Below, one piece after another: positions 7,007-16,867 of a stretch of 64,000 bases of DNA. Under the pieces are notes generated by a model, which saw only the letters and a list, made by a program, of their open reading frames with translations, was not told the origin of the DNA and did not search any database. How positions within the stretch are numbered: the first letter of the stretch is position 1; every line of letters begins with the position of its first letter. This DNA is from Terriglobia bacterium (GTDB lineage: Bacteria; Acidobacteriota; Terriglobia; Bryobacterales; Bryobacteraceae). Location of the stretch: NCBI GenBank assembly GCA_020073305.1, contig JAIQFK010000003.1:281360-345359 (forward strand), in the 5' to 3' direction. Both the position numbers and the translations under genes were made by a program.

Positions 7007-9442
7007 CTACTCGTAACGGAGCGCCACCATCGGATCGACCTTGGCGGCGCGGCGCGCCGGAATGTAACCCGCGAGCATCGACACCACCAGCACCAGCAAC
7101 GACACTCCCAGCAAGGTCGGCGCGTCGGTAGGATCAACGCCGTACAGAATGCTGGCGAGAAAACGAGTCAGGAGCAGCGCCGCCCCAAGACCGAGTGCCA
7201 CGCCAATCGCCGCCAGTATCATTCCGTCTCCTACCACCAGCCTCAGCACGTCGGATTTCCGGGCGCCTAAGGCCATGCGCATGCCGATCTCATGGGTTCT
7301 CTGGCTGACCGCATAGGAAGTCACGCCGTAAATTCCAACTGCCGCCAACGTGAGCGCCAGGAAGGCAAACACCCCCAACAGGACAAAAGCGAGTCGCTGT
7401 GCTGAAACAACTCCCGAAATGATTTCGTCCATGGATCGGACGCTGAAAATAGGCTGGTCCTTGTCGATTGACCAAATCGCGTTCTTGATGGCGGGCAAAA
7501 TGGCGCCTGGCGGTGAGGCCGTGCGCACCACCAGGCTCATCGTCTGGTCAGGACTCTGCAGATACGGGAAGTAGATGGTGGGACGTGGCGGTTGGTCGAA
7601 GCTGGTGTCGTGAACCGCGCCGGCGACGCCGACAATTTCGCGCGCCGGCCGCGTCGCGTCCGGGACCTGCAAATGCTTACCGACGGGATCCTCGCCGGGG
7701 AAAAGCCGGCTGGCCAGAGTCTCGTCGATCACCACGACCCGCGGGCCTTCCGCGTTGTCATGGTCCGTGAAAGCCCGCCCTTTAATCAGCGGAATGCCCA
7801 TCGTCCCGAAGTAACTCGGGCTGATGTCCCTGAGATCCGCGGCAAGATGCTCGTCCACCGGCAGCGGCGGCGCTTCCTTGATCACGAAGAACCCCATATC
7901 CATATCGTCCTGGCTTAAAGGAATAATTTCCGCTAACGCGGCGGACTGAATTCCTGGCACTGCCGCGACGCTCGTTAGAAAACGCTGAAAGACGGCTGCC
8001 CGTTGCCCTGGCTCCCTGTATTTGGAGTCCTTTGCATCGTTGGGCAATTTAACCCGCAGCGTCAGTAGATGGTTGGGATTAAAGCCGGGGTTGGCCTCCA
8101 AAAGATGCCAGAAGCTCTTGATCATCAGGCCGGCGCCAATCACCAGCACGAACGCCAAGGCCACCTCGGCAATCACCAGGGCAGAGCGGGTGCGGTTTCT
8201 GCGCGGGCCAGCCAGAGAGCCTCTTCCTCCCTCCTTCAGCGATTCGTTAACCTCGCAACGCACGGTGTGGAAGGCAGGAACCAGACCGAAAATGACCCCA
8301 GTCACCAGCGAGATGAGTAACGTGAAAACAAACACCGTTCCGCCCATATGAACTTTTGGAAGCAGGACCTGATCGGCCGCATTCGGCACGGGAATGCTCT
8401 GGGGCACAAAGCTCATCAACACGTCAGTCGACCACAGCGCCAGAACCAAACCCACCGCGCCACCGAGGAGCGCCAGCAACGTGCTCTCGGTCACGAAATA
8501 ACGCGCCAGCCGGAGGTGCCCGGCTCCCAACGCTATGCGGACGGCAACCTCCCTCTGGCGACCCACCGCGCGGACCAGCATCAGATTGGCCACGTTGGCG
8601 CAGGCGATAAGCAAGACAAAGCCCACCGCCCAAAGCAGTACGATCAGTGCAGGCCTGATATACTCCACGCGCACCTCCATCAGCGGCGCCAACACCGTGC
8701 CGTAGCCTTTGCGGTACGGCCGTGCGCGTCCGATTCGTTCGGCGATCACGCTCATCTCCGCGGAGGCCTGCTTGAGAGTAACGCCGGGCTTGAGCCTGCC
8801 GAACACTCCCAGGTTGGAGTCCGCCCGCTTCACCCAGTCGGTATCAAACGGCACCACCACATCGGCGGGAAAGAGGGCGCGCAGTTCCGGAGGCAAGACC
8901 CCGATGATCGTGTATCGCTCGCCGTTCAACGTCATGCCTCGCCCTACCACGGATGGGGCGCCGCCGAAGCGCCGCTGCCAATACCCGTGCGAGAGGATCG
9001 CGAAGTTGTGCCGCCCCGCCGCCTCGTCCAGGCGAAACGTGCGGCCCAGGACCGGCTTGATTCCCAAGAAGTCGCCGAAATTCGTGCTTACCCTCAAGCC
9101 CGCCACCTGTTCGGGCTCGCCCTCGCCCGTCACGGTGCCGGTGCCGTGCTCGAACAGGAACATGTCTTCGAAAGAATTGCTCTGCTCCTTCCAATCGAGG
9201 TAGTCCTGCCCCGTCGGCCCTATCCGGCTCCAGCCGTGCTCAAGGTTGGTCGCCCAAATCACGACCAGATGGCTGGCCGCCCTGACCGGCAACGGCTGAA
9301 AAAGCATGGTATGGACCACGTTGAAAATGGCGCTGTTCGCCCCGATGCCCAGTGCCAGAATGAGGACGACGAGGATCGTGAACCCTGGGCTTCTGCGCAG
9401 CAACCGCACGGCGTAGCGTATGTCTTGCATAGATTGATCCAC
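7007..9442 (-). CDS. ADOP-family orphan ABC-type permease (MacB-like), first of tandem pair
   Basis: The 811-residue protein has the duplicated MacB-like layout of acidobacterial orphan permeases: an N-terminal helix (SPGFTILVVLILALGIGANSAIF, split), a large periplasmic MacB core domain, an FtsX helix bundle around residues 265-390, a second periplasmic domain, and a final FtsX bundle. It ends in the family signature PARRAAKVDPMVALRYE. ATG at 9442 is used; ATG four codons later is possible. No ATPase gene is adjacent, so it lacks a partner for active transport here. The role of the family (export or envelope signalling) is not established. A similar gene lies 187 bases upstream on the same strand. 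Confidence 0.88.
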   Translation of the reverse strand: MDQSMQDIRYAVRLLRRSPGFTILVVLILALGIGANSAIFNVVHTMLFQPLPVRAASHLVVIWATNLEHGWSRIGPTGQDYLDWKEQSNSFEDMFLFEHGTGTVTGEGEPEQVAGLRVSTNFGDFLGIKPVLGRTFRLDEAAGRHNFAILSHGYWQRRFGGAPSVVGRGMTLNGERYTIIGVLPPELRALFPADVVVPFDTDWVKRADSNLGVFGRLKPGVTLKQASAEMSVIAERIGRARPYRKGYGTVLAPLMEVRVEYIRPALIVLLWAVGFVLLIACANVANLMLVRAVGRQREVAVRIALGAGHLRLARYFVTESTLLALLGGAVGLVLALWSTDVLMSFVPQSIPVPNAADQVLLPKVHMGGTVFVFTLLISLVTGVIFGLVPAFHTVRCEVNESLKEGGRGSLAGPRRNRTRSALVIAEVALAFVLVIGAGLMIKSFWHLLEANPGFNPNHLLTLRVKLPNDAKDSKYREPGQRAAVFQRFLTSVAAVPGIQSAALAEIIPLSQDDMDMGFFVIKEAPPLPVDEHLAADLRDISPSYFGTMGIPLIKGRAFTDHDNAEGPRVVVIDETLASRLFPGEDPVGKHLQVPDATRPAREIVGVAGAVHDTSFDQPPRPTIYFPYLQSPDQTMSLVVRTASPPGAILPAIKNAIWSIDKDQPIFSVRSMDEIISGVVSAQRLAFVLLGVFAFLALTLAAVGIYGVTSYAVSQRTHEIGMRMALGARKSDVLRLVVGDGMILAAIGVALGLGAALLLTRFLASILYGVDPTDAPTLLGVSLLVLVVSMLAGYIPARRAAKVDPMVALRYE

Positions 9443-9629
9443 CAGATCTGTTGCAACTACTCTGCCGCGGCAAGTTTAGCATTTGCCTTGGGGATTCGCC
9501 GGAAGTGTCCGCATTCGGGACGTAGAGTGGCGATTCTGAAACCAGACACAGGCTGGCTGGTGATGCGAGAGGCTGTGTGGTTTCACCGTTATGGGCAACC
9601 GCTTCCGCTGGTCGTAGCCAGCACACGTG

Positions 9630-12092
9630 CTACTCGTATCTCAAGGCCACGGCCGGATCGATTCCGACGGCTCTCCGGGCTGGAATATAGCTCGCCAAAA
9701 AGGCGACGGCGCCCAGCAGGGTGGCTACCGAGACAAACACCATTGGGTCCGTCGGCTTCACGCCGAAGAGCATGGTGGCCATCAGGCGGGTGAGCCCGAA
9801 GGCGGCAGCGAGGCCGATCACGATCCCCGCGATGGCCAGCTTCATGGCCTGGCCCACGATCATTCTGTAGAGGCCGCCCGGATCCGCGCCCAGCGCCAGG
9901 CGGATGCCGAATTCCAACGTGCGCTGCTCCACTGAGTACGCCATGAGTCCGTAAAGTCCGATGGAAGCCAGCAGAATGGCCACAAACGCGAAAATACCGA
10001 GCAGCAGAGTGTTGAACTGATCGCGCGCCGTGGACTGCACCACGACCTGATCCATCGTTCGGATATGGCCGGCGGGAAGATCCGCCGCTTGCTGGAAGAC
10101 GCGCTGGATTGGCTCGGCCAGCGAGAACGGCGCCACTCTTGTGCGGACCACCCAGGTCAGCGGCATGAACCGGTTGTTCAGTTCCATCACGGCGTCGCGC
10201 ACCTGGGGCAGAGGAACAAACATTTCATTCACCGGATCCTGATTGAGGCCGGCGTCGCGGGCGTCGCCTACGATGCCGATGATCTCGCGAGCCGGTTCGG
10301 CGAACGCGGGTCCCATGCCCGCCCCGATGGTGATTCGTTGTCCGATGGGATTTTCATGAGGCCAGAACCGCCGCGCCATGGCTTCGTTGATCAGGACCAC
10401 GCCCGGCGCGCCGGCGGCATCACGCTCGGTGAAGCCGCGGCCGCGAACGATGGGGACCCTGAAAACGTCGAAGAAACGCGGTGTCACATACGCCCAGCCG
10501 GCGCCGCCTTGAGACTGCTGGTCATTGGCGGGACGGCCTGCGATCGAGAAGCCCAGGCCGAGCCCACCTTCGAGTGGCAGATAGCAACTTGCCGCGGCCG
10601 CTTCCACGCCGGGCAAAGCCTCCATCCGTTCGATGGTCTGGCGAGCCATGCCGGTAATGGCGGCAGTCTGGTCGAAGTGGCTTCCGGTGAGGGAGGTGTC
10701 CATGGTGAGGACGTTATGCGGATCAAAGCCGGGATTGACGCTGTGCAGCGCGGCAAAAGTGCGGATGAGTAGACCCGCCCCCACAAGCAAGACGATGGCC
10801 AGGGCCATCTCACTAATGACCAGCAGGCTACGAGCCTTGTTCTGCCGCAGGCCGGTGCCCGCGCGCGCGCCGCTTTCCTTCAAGGTGAAGCTGAGGTCGG
10901 TGCGCGATGCCTGAAGGGCGGGGAACAGGCCGAAGACGATGCCCGTCAGCAGGGCCAGTCCCAGACTGAAAGCCAGCACACGCCAATCCAGGGTAACCGC
11001 CGCGCCGTTCTCGCCGATCCGTGGGATATTCCCCGGGTTGAGAGCCAGGAGCGCGCGCACTCCGACAGACCCCAGTGCCATTCCCATCACACCGCCTATG
11101 ACCGAAAGAATGACGCTTTCGGTAAGAAGCTGGCGGATGATGCGTCCCCTGCCCGCGCCAATGGCCGTGCGGATCGCGATCTCGCGTGCGCGGCCGGTGG
11201 CACGCACCAGCAACAGGTTGGCAACATTCGCGCAGGCGATCAAGAGCACGAAGCCGACCGCGCCCAACAGGATGAACAGCGCCGGCCGCACGTCGCGGAC
11301 GATCGTTTCCTGCAGCGGTTCCACCGTGAAGCTTTGCCTGGGGCCCGCACCGCCGTCAGGGAACTTTCGGCGGAACTCTTCGCCCGCAAGCTTGAGAGCG
11401 GCTTGGGCGGCTCCCAAACTGATGCCGGGCTTCAAACGGCCCGCGGCGCCGAAGTAATGCGCCTGTTGCACGCTGTTGGGGTCGGCCTGAAAGGGCAGGT
11501 AGAGATCAGCAGGCGGGTTGTTGAAAGAGAAGCCGGGAGCCAGAACGCCGATGATGGTGTAGGGCTCCCCACCCAGGGTGACGCCCTTGCCGATGACGTG
11601 GGGATCGGAGCCGAAGCGGCGCTGCCACAGCCCGTTCGAGAGCACGACTGCGTTGCCCCCGCGCGGGAAGTCTTCAGCCTTCGAGAAGGTGCGACCCAGA
11701 ACCGGGTTGGCGCCGAACAGGTGGAAAAACTCGTACGAAACGTGGATTCCCTTGAGTTGCTCGGGACGCTCGCCACCCGAAATGTTGATCCCCGGACCTC
11801 CGGCGTCGTAGGCGGCGACGTCCTCCAAGACCTGAGTCTGCGCGCGCCAGATGTTGTATTTCGGGACGGACGCACCGGGGAAATTGCCCTGCGGCGTGGC
11901 ACTCATCAATTGCACGATGCGATCTGGCTGGGGATACGGCAGTGGCGTCAGCAACACGGTGTTGACGACGGAGAAAATCGCGGTATTGGCTCCGATGCCG
12001 AGCGCCAGCGCCGCAATGGCGGTGACCGTGAAGCCGGGGCTTTGACGAAGAATTCGAAGTGAGTGTTTGAGATCCTGGAGCAACGTGTCCAT
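9630..12092 (-). CDS. ADOP-family orphan ABC-type permease (MacB-like), second of tandem pair
   Basis: The 820-residue product begins MDTLLQDLKHSLRILRQSPG, the usual ADOP opening, and ends ARRAVGIDPAVALRYE. Two MacB-type periplasmic domains alternate with two FtsX helix bundles; LLIACANVANLLLVRATGR marks the first bundle. The start at 12092 is fixed by AGGAGGG upstream; the frame is open for 40 more codons but these do not look coding. It is related to, but clearly diverged from, the tandem neighbour at 7007-9442, so the pair is an old duplication. No ATPase or PadR-type regulator gene is next to it. Confidence 0.88.
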   Translation of the reverse strand: MDTLLQDLKHSLRILRQSPGFTVTAIAALALGIGANTAIFSVVNTVLLTPLPYPQPDRIVQLMSATPQGNFPGASVPKYNIWRAQTQVLEDVAAYDAGGPGINISGGERPEQLKGIHVSYEFFHLFGANPVLGRTFSKAEDFPRGGNAVVLSNGLWQRRFGSDPHVIGKGVTLGGEPYTIIGVLAPGFSFNNPPADLYLPFQADPNSVQQAHYFGAAGRLKPGISLGAAQAALKLAGEEFRRKFPDGGAGPRQSFTVEPLQETIVRDVRPALFILLGAVGFVLLIACANVANLLLVRATGRAREIAIRTAIGAGRGRIIRQLLTESVILSVIGGVMGMALGSVGVRALLALNPGNIPRIGENGAAVTLDWRVLAFSLGLALLTGIVFGLFPALQASRTDLSFTLKESGARAGTGLRQNKARSLLVISEMALAIVLLVGAGLLIRTFAALHSVNPGFDPHNVLTMDTSLTGSHFDQTAAITGMARQTIERMEALPGVEAAAASCYLPLEGGLGLGFSIAGRPANDQQSQGGAGWAYVTPRFFDVFRVPIVRGRGFTERDAAGAPGVVLINEAMARRFWPHENPIGQRITIGAGMGPAFAEPAREIIGIVGDARDAGLNQDPVNEMFVPLPQVRDAVMELNNRFMPLTWVVRTRVAPFSLAEPIQRVFQQAADLPAGHIRTMDQVVVQSTARDQFNTLLLGIFAFVAILLASIGLYGLMAYSVEQRTLEFGIRLALGADPGGLYRMIVGQAMKLAIAGIVIGLAAAFGLTRLMATMLFGVKPTDPMVFVSVATLLGAVAFLASYIPARRAVGIDPAVALRYE

Positions 12093-12250
12093 GGGTACAA
12101 CCCTCCTGGCGGCCGCTGGCGTAAGCTGTCTCGGAAGTAGACGGTGCAGAGGGGCGGAAGTTCCGCAGCCTGGGAAATTATACTCAACCTTTTTGGGCCG
12201 ACGCACACGCACTCGGCGTTAGAATGAGTGGCTCGGCAATGGAGGGCAAA

Positions 12251-14245
12251 TTGAAAACAGATCGCTGTCGAACTCAGATTCTCTTTCTGTGGAGCTTCCT
12301 CGCCCCGGCCGTCGCGCTGGCGCAAACCCAGGCGCCTGCGCACCCGCTCGACGCGCTCAAAACACAGGAATACTGGACGGTCTACGAAGTGCTGCAAGGC
12401 ACCGGGAGGATCGACAAGGATACCTACACCGCCAGCGTTCTGCTGCACGAGCCGGCCAAAGACAAGGTGCTGGCGTGGAAGGACGGAGATCCCATCCAGC
12501 GCGAGGCGGATGTCATTCTGTTGCGTAAAGGACATGTCACCGAAGCCCGCATCGACATCGCGGGCCGCAAGCTGGAGTCCTGGCAGGAGCGGAAAGGCGT
12601 GCAGGCTCCCATTCTCGAGAGCGAGTTTAAGGACCTCGGTGAACTTGTTAAGAACGATCCTCGGGTTGTCGATGCCTTGGCCAAGCGCGGCATCAAAGAC
12701 CTGACGACGGTTGAGTGCGTGCCCCTGCCGTTTGGTTATTTTGCTATTCCCGAGCTGGAGGGTCATCGAATAATGTACGGGGGCTGCGCCGATCACCGCG
12801 GCGCCTACCTCACCTGGGGACGCTCGATCGAGGGGCTGCTGGTGAAAGTGGACGCGGTCGAGAAGAAAGTGCTCGATGTGACTGATGAGGGACCTGTCCC
12901 CGTTCCTACCTCGCCCATCAACTTTCAGGAGGCGGCCTCCATCCCGCGGCCGGGCACAACACCCCTGGCCGTAACGCAGCCGCTGGGACCCGGCTTTCAG
13001 CTTGCAGGCGGTGAAGTTCGCTGGCAGAACTGGCGTTTCCGGGTTCGCCTGGACCCTCGCGTGGGACCTGTCATCAACCTGGTGCGTTTCGACGACGGCA
13101 CGAATCTCCGCTCCATCCTCTACGAAGGCTCTCTTTCAGAGCTGTTTGTTCCGTACATGGATCCGGCCGCGGGCTGGGCGACCCGCATCTTCATCGATGC
13201 CGGCGAGTTCTTCCAGGGTGGGGTGTTGAGACCCCTGCGTGAGGTCGCCGACTGCCCGGCCAACGCCACCTACTTCGACGGCCTGGTTCCGGACGAACAT
13301 GGGATTCCGGTGCTGCGATCGCGGGAGGCATGTCTTTACGAGTTCTCGAGCGGCGCTCCAGCCTGGCGGCATTTCGAAAAAGAAGAAATCTCGAGCCGTC
13401 CCAGCCGGACTCTCGTGCTCCGCTCGGCGGCGGTGATCGGGAACTATGACTATCTATTGGATTGGAGGTTCGAACAGGACGGGTCGATCCACGTCGCCGT
13501 GGGCGCGACCGGAATCATCGAGACCAAGGGGGTGACCGCAAAGAAAGCGAATCACGATCACGCCATGAGCGGGGCATCAGAAGTATCAGAAGCGGCTCCG
13601 GATGAGTTCGGGCACTTCGTGGCCGAGAATACCGTCGGCGTGAATCATGACCACTTTTTGTCATTCCGCCTCGATCTGGATGTGGATGGACAGAACAACT
13701 CATTCATCGCCCACCGGCTCAAGCAACGGCAATTACCCGCCTCGACTCACCGCAAGAGTATCTGGGTGGCGGAGCCCTTCAGGGCTCGCACGGAGCGCGA
13801 CGCCATGATGGACATTCACCTGGAACGGCCGGCTATGTGGGTCTTCGAGAATCCCAATGTTCGCGGACCGCTTGGTTACGCGACGGGCTACGAAATCATG
13901 CCGGGGCACGCCGCGGCTTCGCTGCTCGATCCGGAGGATGGGGCGCAGCGTGTCGGCGCTTTTTCTTCGCACCAGCTCTGGGTCACGCCATACCGCGCGG
14001 ACGAGCTCTACGCCGCAGGCGTCTATCCCACGGCGAGCAAGGGAGACGACGGCCTCGCCGCCTGGACCAAGGCGAACCGGCCCATCGAAAACACGGATAT
14101 TGTGGCGTGGTACACGTTGGGTTTTCATCACATGCCGCGCGCGGAAGACTGGCCCGTCATGCCGGTGATGTGGCACGAGTTCGTCATCCGGCCCTTTAAT
14201 TTCTTTCCGCAAAATCCCGTGCTTACGTTGCCGAACGCGCCGTAA
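12251..14245 (+). CDS. Copper-containing (TPQ) primary amine oxidase, exported
   Basis: The product matches copper amine oxidases, which oxidise primary amines to aldehydes with release of H2O2 and ammonia. From the TTG start at 12251 (664 residues) the topaquinone precursor tyrosine is Y399 in GNYDY, the catalytic base is D316 in WATRIFIDAGEF, and the copper ligands are H466 and H468 (NHDH) and H627 (FHHMPRAEDWPVMP). Two N-terminal cystatin-like domains precede the catalytic domain. GGAGGG ends five bases before the TTG, which is followed by a basic-hydrophobic signal peptide ending in VALAQ; an upstream ATG at 12224 is an alternative. It is divergent from the ADOP gene, with about 160 bases between. 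Confidence 0.93.
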   Translation: MKTDRCRTQILFLWSFLAPAVALAQTQAPAHPLDALKTQEYWTVYEVLQGTGRIDKDTYTASVLLHEPAKDKVLAWKDGDPIQREADVILLRKGHVTEARIDIAGRKLESWQERKGVQAPILESEFKDLGELVKNDPRVVDALAKRGIKDLTTVECVPLPFGYFAIPELEGHRIMYGGCADHRGAYLTWGRSIEGLLVKVDAVEKKVLDVTDEGPVPVPTSPINFQEAASIPRPGTTPLAVTQPLGPGFQLAGGEVRWQNWRFRVRLDPRVGPVINLVRFDDGTNLRSILYEGSLSELFVPYMDPAAGWATRIFIDAGEFFQGGVLRPLREVADCPANATYFDGLVPDEHGIPVLRSREACLYEFSSGAPAWRHFEKEEISSRPSRTLVLRSAAVIGNYDYLLDWRFEQDGSIHVAVGATGIIETKGVTAKKANHDHAMSGASEVSEAAPDEFGHFVAENTVGVNHDHFLSFRLDLDVDGQNNSFIAHRLKQRQLPASTHRKSIWVAEPFRARTERDAMMDIHLERPAMWVFENPNVRGPLGYATGYEIMPGHAAASLLDPEDGAQRVGAFSSHQLWVTPYRADELYAAGVYPTASKGDDGLAAWTKANRPIENTDIVAWYTLGFHHMPRAEDWPVMPVMWHEFVIRPFNFFPQNPVLTLPNAP

Positions 14246-14266
14246 CGCGGAAGGTTTCAACTAGCG

Positions 14267-14938
14267 TCAGCTCTCTGCGCGTTCGTAGATCAATCCGCCA
14301 ATTGTTCCGAGCACGAGCCAGAACAGGCCGGTGGTCGCCAGAGATGCCATCGTGAATTGATGAATGAGTTGGGCTGGAACGGCACTCTGCCCGATGGCGC
14401 CTGGCGCACCAATCAAGTGCGGCAGCGACAGGCAAACCACTCCGCCGAGTCGAACCGGCCAACTCCGCCCTCGACCGGCCAACAACCATAACCCGGCAGC
14501 GGTTGCGATGGCTGTGCCGGTCCACCATACCTGGCGTTCATACAGGCCGGCGACCGCAGTGCCCGGGGGCTGCGGAGGCAATCCGAAAGCGGGAGCCAGA
14601 GCGAAGCAGGCAAACGCCGCCAAGCCCCAAAGCGCACCGCGCCGCGCATTGACGCGGCTTCCAGTCAAGGCCAGCGAGCCAAACAACATCGCCGCGAAGC
14701 CGATTCCGCTGAGCATGGTGGTGAGAGCCGTGAACGAGGTGCGCTCCCAGCCGTTCGCCGGCTGCCAGCCCTCGTCCTCGTGGACTACGCCAGGATGGGA
14801 TTGCTGCGCGGCGTTCTCATATGTTTCGGCAGTCTCGATGAGCGGAATGACCGTGAAATGTTGCACCGCGAACAATACAAAGCCAGCGAGTGCTCCGGAT
14901 GAGAACACCGCGAGCATCAGTTGTCGAAACCGGCTCAC
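14267..14938 (-). CDS. cbtA: Cobalt transporter subunit CbtA
   Basis: The 223-residue membrane protein resembles CbtA, predicted cobalt uptake protein of the CbtAB type. It has about six hydrophobic segments (residues 6-28, 66-88, 100-120, 137-155, 160-180, 190-215) and a periplasmic-facing stretch QQSHPGVVHEDEGWQPANGW after the first. It lies 8 bases after cbtB and is the last gene of the nitrile hydratase operon. Established knowledge links CbtAB to B12-controlled cobalt uptake; here the context points to supplying cobalt to nitrile hydratase. Confidence 0.85.
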   Translation of the reverse strand: MSRFRQLMLAVFSSGALAGFVLFAVQHFTVIPLIETAETYENAAQQSHPGVVHEDEGWQPANGWERTSFTALTTMLSGIGFAAMLFGSLALTGSRVNARRGALWGLAAFACFALAPAFGLPPQPPGTAVAGLYERQVWWTGTAIATAAGLWLLAGRGRSWPVRLGGVVCLSLPHLIGAPGAIGQSAVPAQLIHQFTMASLATTGLFWLVLGTIGGLIYERAES

Positions 14939-14946
14939 GGACGATC

Positions 14947-15150
14947 TCAGTGGCAGGGAAAGCCGTTGGCGTGCCGTGTATCGTGAGCGGCGCTGTGCGC
15001 CCGCGGGAGGTTCGAGAATCCGACGGCGTAAAGGACGACTATCCCAAACAGGAGAACTCCCAGAGCAGGCAACCGCCCTGCAATCGACCAGACCCGACTG
15101 CGTGTGGTGCCTAAGGCTGCTGACGCTTGCATAGTGTCAGAGTCTATCAT
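14947..15150 (-). CDS. cbtB: Cobalt transporter subunit CbtB
   Basis: The 67-residue protein has one membrane helix (about 29-47, ALGVLLFGIVVLYAVGF) and ends in the CbtB metal-binding signature HSAAHDTRHANGFPCH, rich in His with a Cys. The start may be ATG at 15150 or the ATG six codons later. It sits 15 bases after the nitrile hydratase accessory gene and 8 bases before cbtA. There is no room for a cobalamin riboswitch directly upstream, so expression follows the nitrile hydratase promoter. Confidence 0.87.
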   Translation of the reverse strand: MIDSDTMQASAALGTTRSRVWSIAGRLPALGVLLFGIVVLYAVGFSNLPRAHSAAHDTRHANGFPCH

Positions 15151-15165
15151 GAGTCGCCCGTGATC

Positions 15166-15564
15166 TCACGGCCGGGATGGCCCGCTAGACCCCGCACCGA
15201 GTTCGACCGGCTTGCCGTGCGGGGTGTGACGGTAGGCGTCTGCCCAGGCCTCCTTACGCACCAGCATCGCCGCGGGATCGGTCAGGCCCTTGGCCGTGAC
15301 CAGGCGCTCGAGAGTCGCCAGCCAGTGGTGATAGTAGCGCGAGCCATCGTCGGGCTCCCCACGGCTGGCGGCTGCCTTCAACTCGCCGGCGAGCGCCGAC
15401 GCCCATTCCTTCCAGGTGAAGTACCCCTGTTCGGAGAGTTTGACGGCGAGCGCGAACGCTTGCGCCTCCCACGGCTCGGCGAACACGGGCCCGCCTTCGT
15501 CGCGGGGCAGACGCGGCAGATCGGCGAAGCTCTCGGATTGTAGAACGGAATCAGGCTGGCTCAA
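15166..15564 (-). CDS. Nitrile hydratase accessory protein (metallochaperone/activator, P14K-like)
   Basis: The 132-residue protein matches the nitrile hydratase accessory family, distantly related to the beta-subunit N-terminus: LPRLPRDEGGPVFAEPWEAQ, AFALAVKLSEQGYFTWKEWA and YYHHWLATLERLVTAKGL. In cobalt enzymes such proteins (P14K/NhlE type) bring cobalt to the alpha subunit or swap subunits for maturation. The gene overlaps the end of nthB by 14 bases. The overlap and shared strand make cotranslation with the enzyme likely. Confidence 0.87.
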   Translation of the reverse strand: MSQPDSVLQSESFADLPRLPRDEGGPVFAEPWEAQAFALAVKLSEQGYFTWKEWASALAGELKAAASRGEPDDGSRYYHHWLATLERLVTAKGLTDPAAMLVRKEAWADAYRHTPHGKPVELGAGSSGPSRP

Positions 15565-16210
15565 GGTAGTCGTCCCACATGTCTAGATAGACGGCGTCGC
15601 GCGGCGAGGCTTGGTCGCCCCACAGCTCGCGCGCTGCGAAGCGAACCGAGTAAACGTGCTGCGGCTTCTCACCGAGGAACAGGGCGTTCGTGTCCGGAAA
15701 GACGAACACGCCGTGGTGGCGATCGACCGTTCCCTGCTTGCCGCGCGCGTAACGCGGCAGGCGCGTGTGCCCTGCCGGATGCATGTTACGGGCGCGCACC
15801 TGCTGTCCCACCTGGAATCGCGGAGTCCTCGGAATTGCCCGGCTCGCAAGGGTGCCATTCGCGAGCAGCTTCGGCACATTCTCCGCCGCAAGCGCCGGCG
15901 TAGCCTTGACCGATCCCGGCGCCGGCTTTCCGCTTTCCAGCTCCGCGCGGGTGACAAGGCCGGTCTTCGCCGCCAGCTCGACGAGCCTCGCGAACCATTT
16001 TTCGTAGTAACTCATGCGCAGATATTCGGCTGGAGGAATCAGCTCGATCTCGTGGCGACTGGCGTCGATGTTCCACTTGCGCCAGGCGGCCATCGCGAGA
16101 TTCAGGGCCATGACCCGCGCTTCCCAGCGCGCGTGGAACACGGGTTCGTTCTCTTCGCGTTGGATCGGGCCCATGCCGTGCATGCCACCCATGTCATGCA
16201 CGCCGTTCAT
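15551..16210 (-). CDS. nthB: Nitrile hydratase subunit beta
   Basis: The 219-residue product matches the nitrile hydratase beta subunit, the non-metal half of the enzyme that hydrates nitriles to amides. It starts [16 protein letters not shown], the classic beta start, then [19 protein letters not shown], and has the SH3-like C-terminal domain [20 protein letters not shown] to [13 protein letters not shown]. The start at 16210 overlaps the alpha-subunit stop as ATGA, which shows translational coupling; the long open frame upstream of it is an artefact overlapping the alpha gene. Confidence 0.95.
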   Translation of the reverse strand: MNGVHDMGGMHGMGPIQREENEPVFHARWEARVMALNLAMAAWRKWNIDASRHEIELIPPAEYLRMSYYEKWFARLVELAAKTGLVTRAELESGKPAPGSVKATPALAAENVPKLLANGTLASRAIPRTPRFQVGQQVRARNMHPAGHTRLPRYARGKQGTVDRHHGVFVFPDTNALFLGEKPQHVYSVRFAARELWGDQASPRDAVYLDMWDDYLEPA

Positions 16211-16848
16211 GAGCGGGCGCCTGGCTGCGGCAGAGTGACCTTGGCGACGCCGACCATGGCATCGCGTGTTACCAAAGCCGCGAGTTCGTCTTCGCTCAGC
16301 TTCTCGCTGCCGGCCGGCCGTTCGGGCAACACCAGGTAGCGCAGCTCCGCCGTGCTGTCCCAAACGCGCACCTCGACGTCCTCGGGCAATTCCAGGCCGA
16401 ACTCGCGCAATACGCCCCGTGGGTCGATCACGGCGCGCGAGCGGTAGGGCGCTGATTTGTACCACACCGGCGGCAGGCCAAGAACCGGCCACGGATAACA
16501 CGAACACAACGTGCAGACCACGAGGTTGTGCACCTTGGGTGTGTTCTCAAGCGCCACCATGTGCTCGCCCTGCCGCCCCGAAAAGCCGAACTCGGCGATC
16601 GCGGAAGTGGCATCCTCGAGCAAGTGCTTCTTGTACGCGGCGTTCACCCAGGCTCGCGCTACCACGCGCGCACCGTTGCGCGGGCCGACCTTGTGCTCGT
16701 AGGTGTCGATCAACGCGTCGAGCGCCGCGCGGTCCACCAGCCCTTTGTCCACCAACAGTGATTCGAGCGCCTTCACGCGCAGCGTGAGATCGGAGGGAAC
16801 CTCCTGGTGGTCGTGATCATGATCGTGACCGTGGCCGCTTGAACTCAT
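16207..16848 (-). CDS. nthA: Nitrile hydratase subunit alpha, cobalt type
   Basis: The 213-residue subunit carries the metal-binding loop VCTLCSC with C112, C115 and C117; the Thr in CTLC marks cobalt-type enzymes, where iron types have Ser. The two later cysteines are those normally oxidised to sulfinic and sulfenic acids. The N-terminus is a His/Asp tail ([10 protein letters not shown]), common in this family and a possible metal-gathering segment. [24 protein letters not shown] residues follow the loop. GAGGTGA gives the ribosome-binding site and a strong promoter lies upstream at 16868-16896. It is the first gene of nthA-nthB-accessory-cbtB-cbtA. Confidence 0.96.
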   Translation of the reverse strand: MSSSGHGHDHDHDHQEVPSDLTLRVKALESLLVDKGLVDRAALDALIDTYEHKVGPRNGARVVARAWVNAAYKKHLLEDATSAIAEFGFSGRQGEHMVALENTPKVHNLVVCTLCSCYPWPVLGLPPVWYKSAPYRSRAVIDPRGVLREFGLELPEDVEVRVWDSTAELRYLVLPERPAGSEKLSEDELAALVTRDAMVGVAKVTLPQPGARS

Positions 16849-16867
16849 CCGAGAATCACCTCACGCG

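Noticed and set aside
9443..9629. Small gene between the two ADOP genes
   Set aside because: No frame with a start, ribosome-binding site and family-like sequence; treated as promoter spacer.
8348..9793. 481-codon plus-strand frame across the first ADOP gene
   Set aside because: Antisense shadow rich in Arg/His/Gln; the ADOP gene on the minus strand has full family features.
14940..15165. Cobalamin riboswitch before cbtBA
   Set aside because: Only 15 bases separate cbtB from the accessory gene; no B12-box sequence is present, and the genes are in the nitrile hydratase operon.
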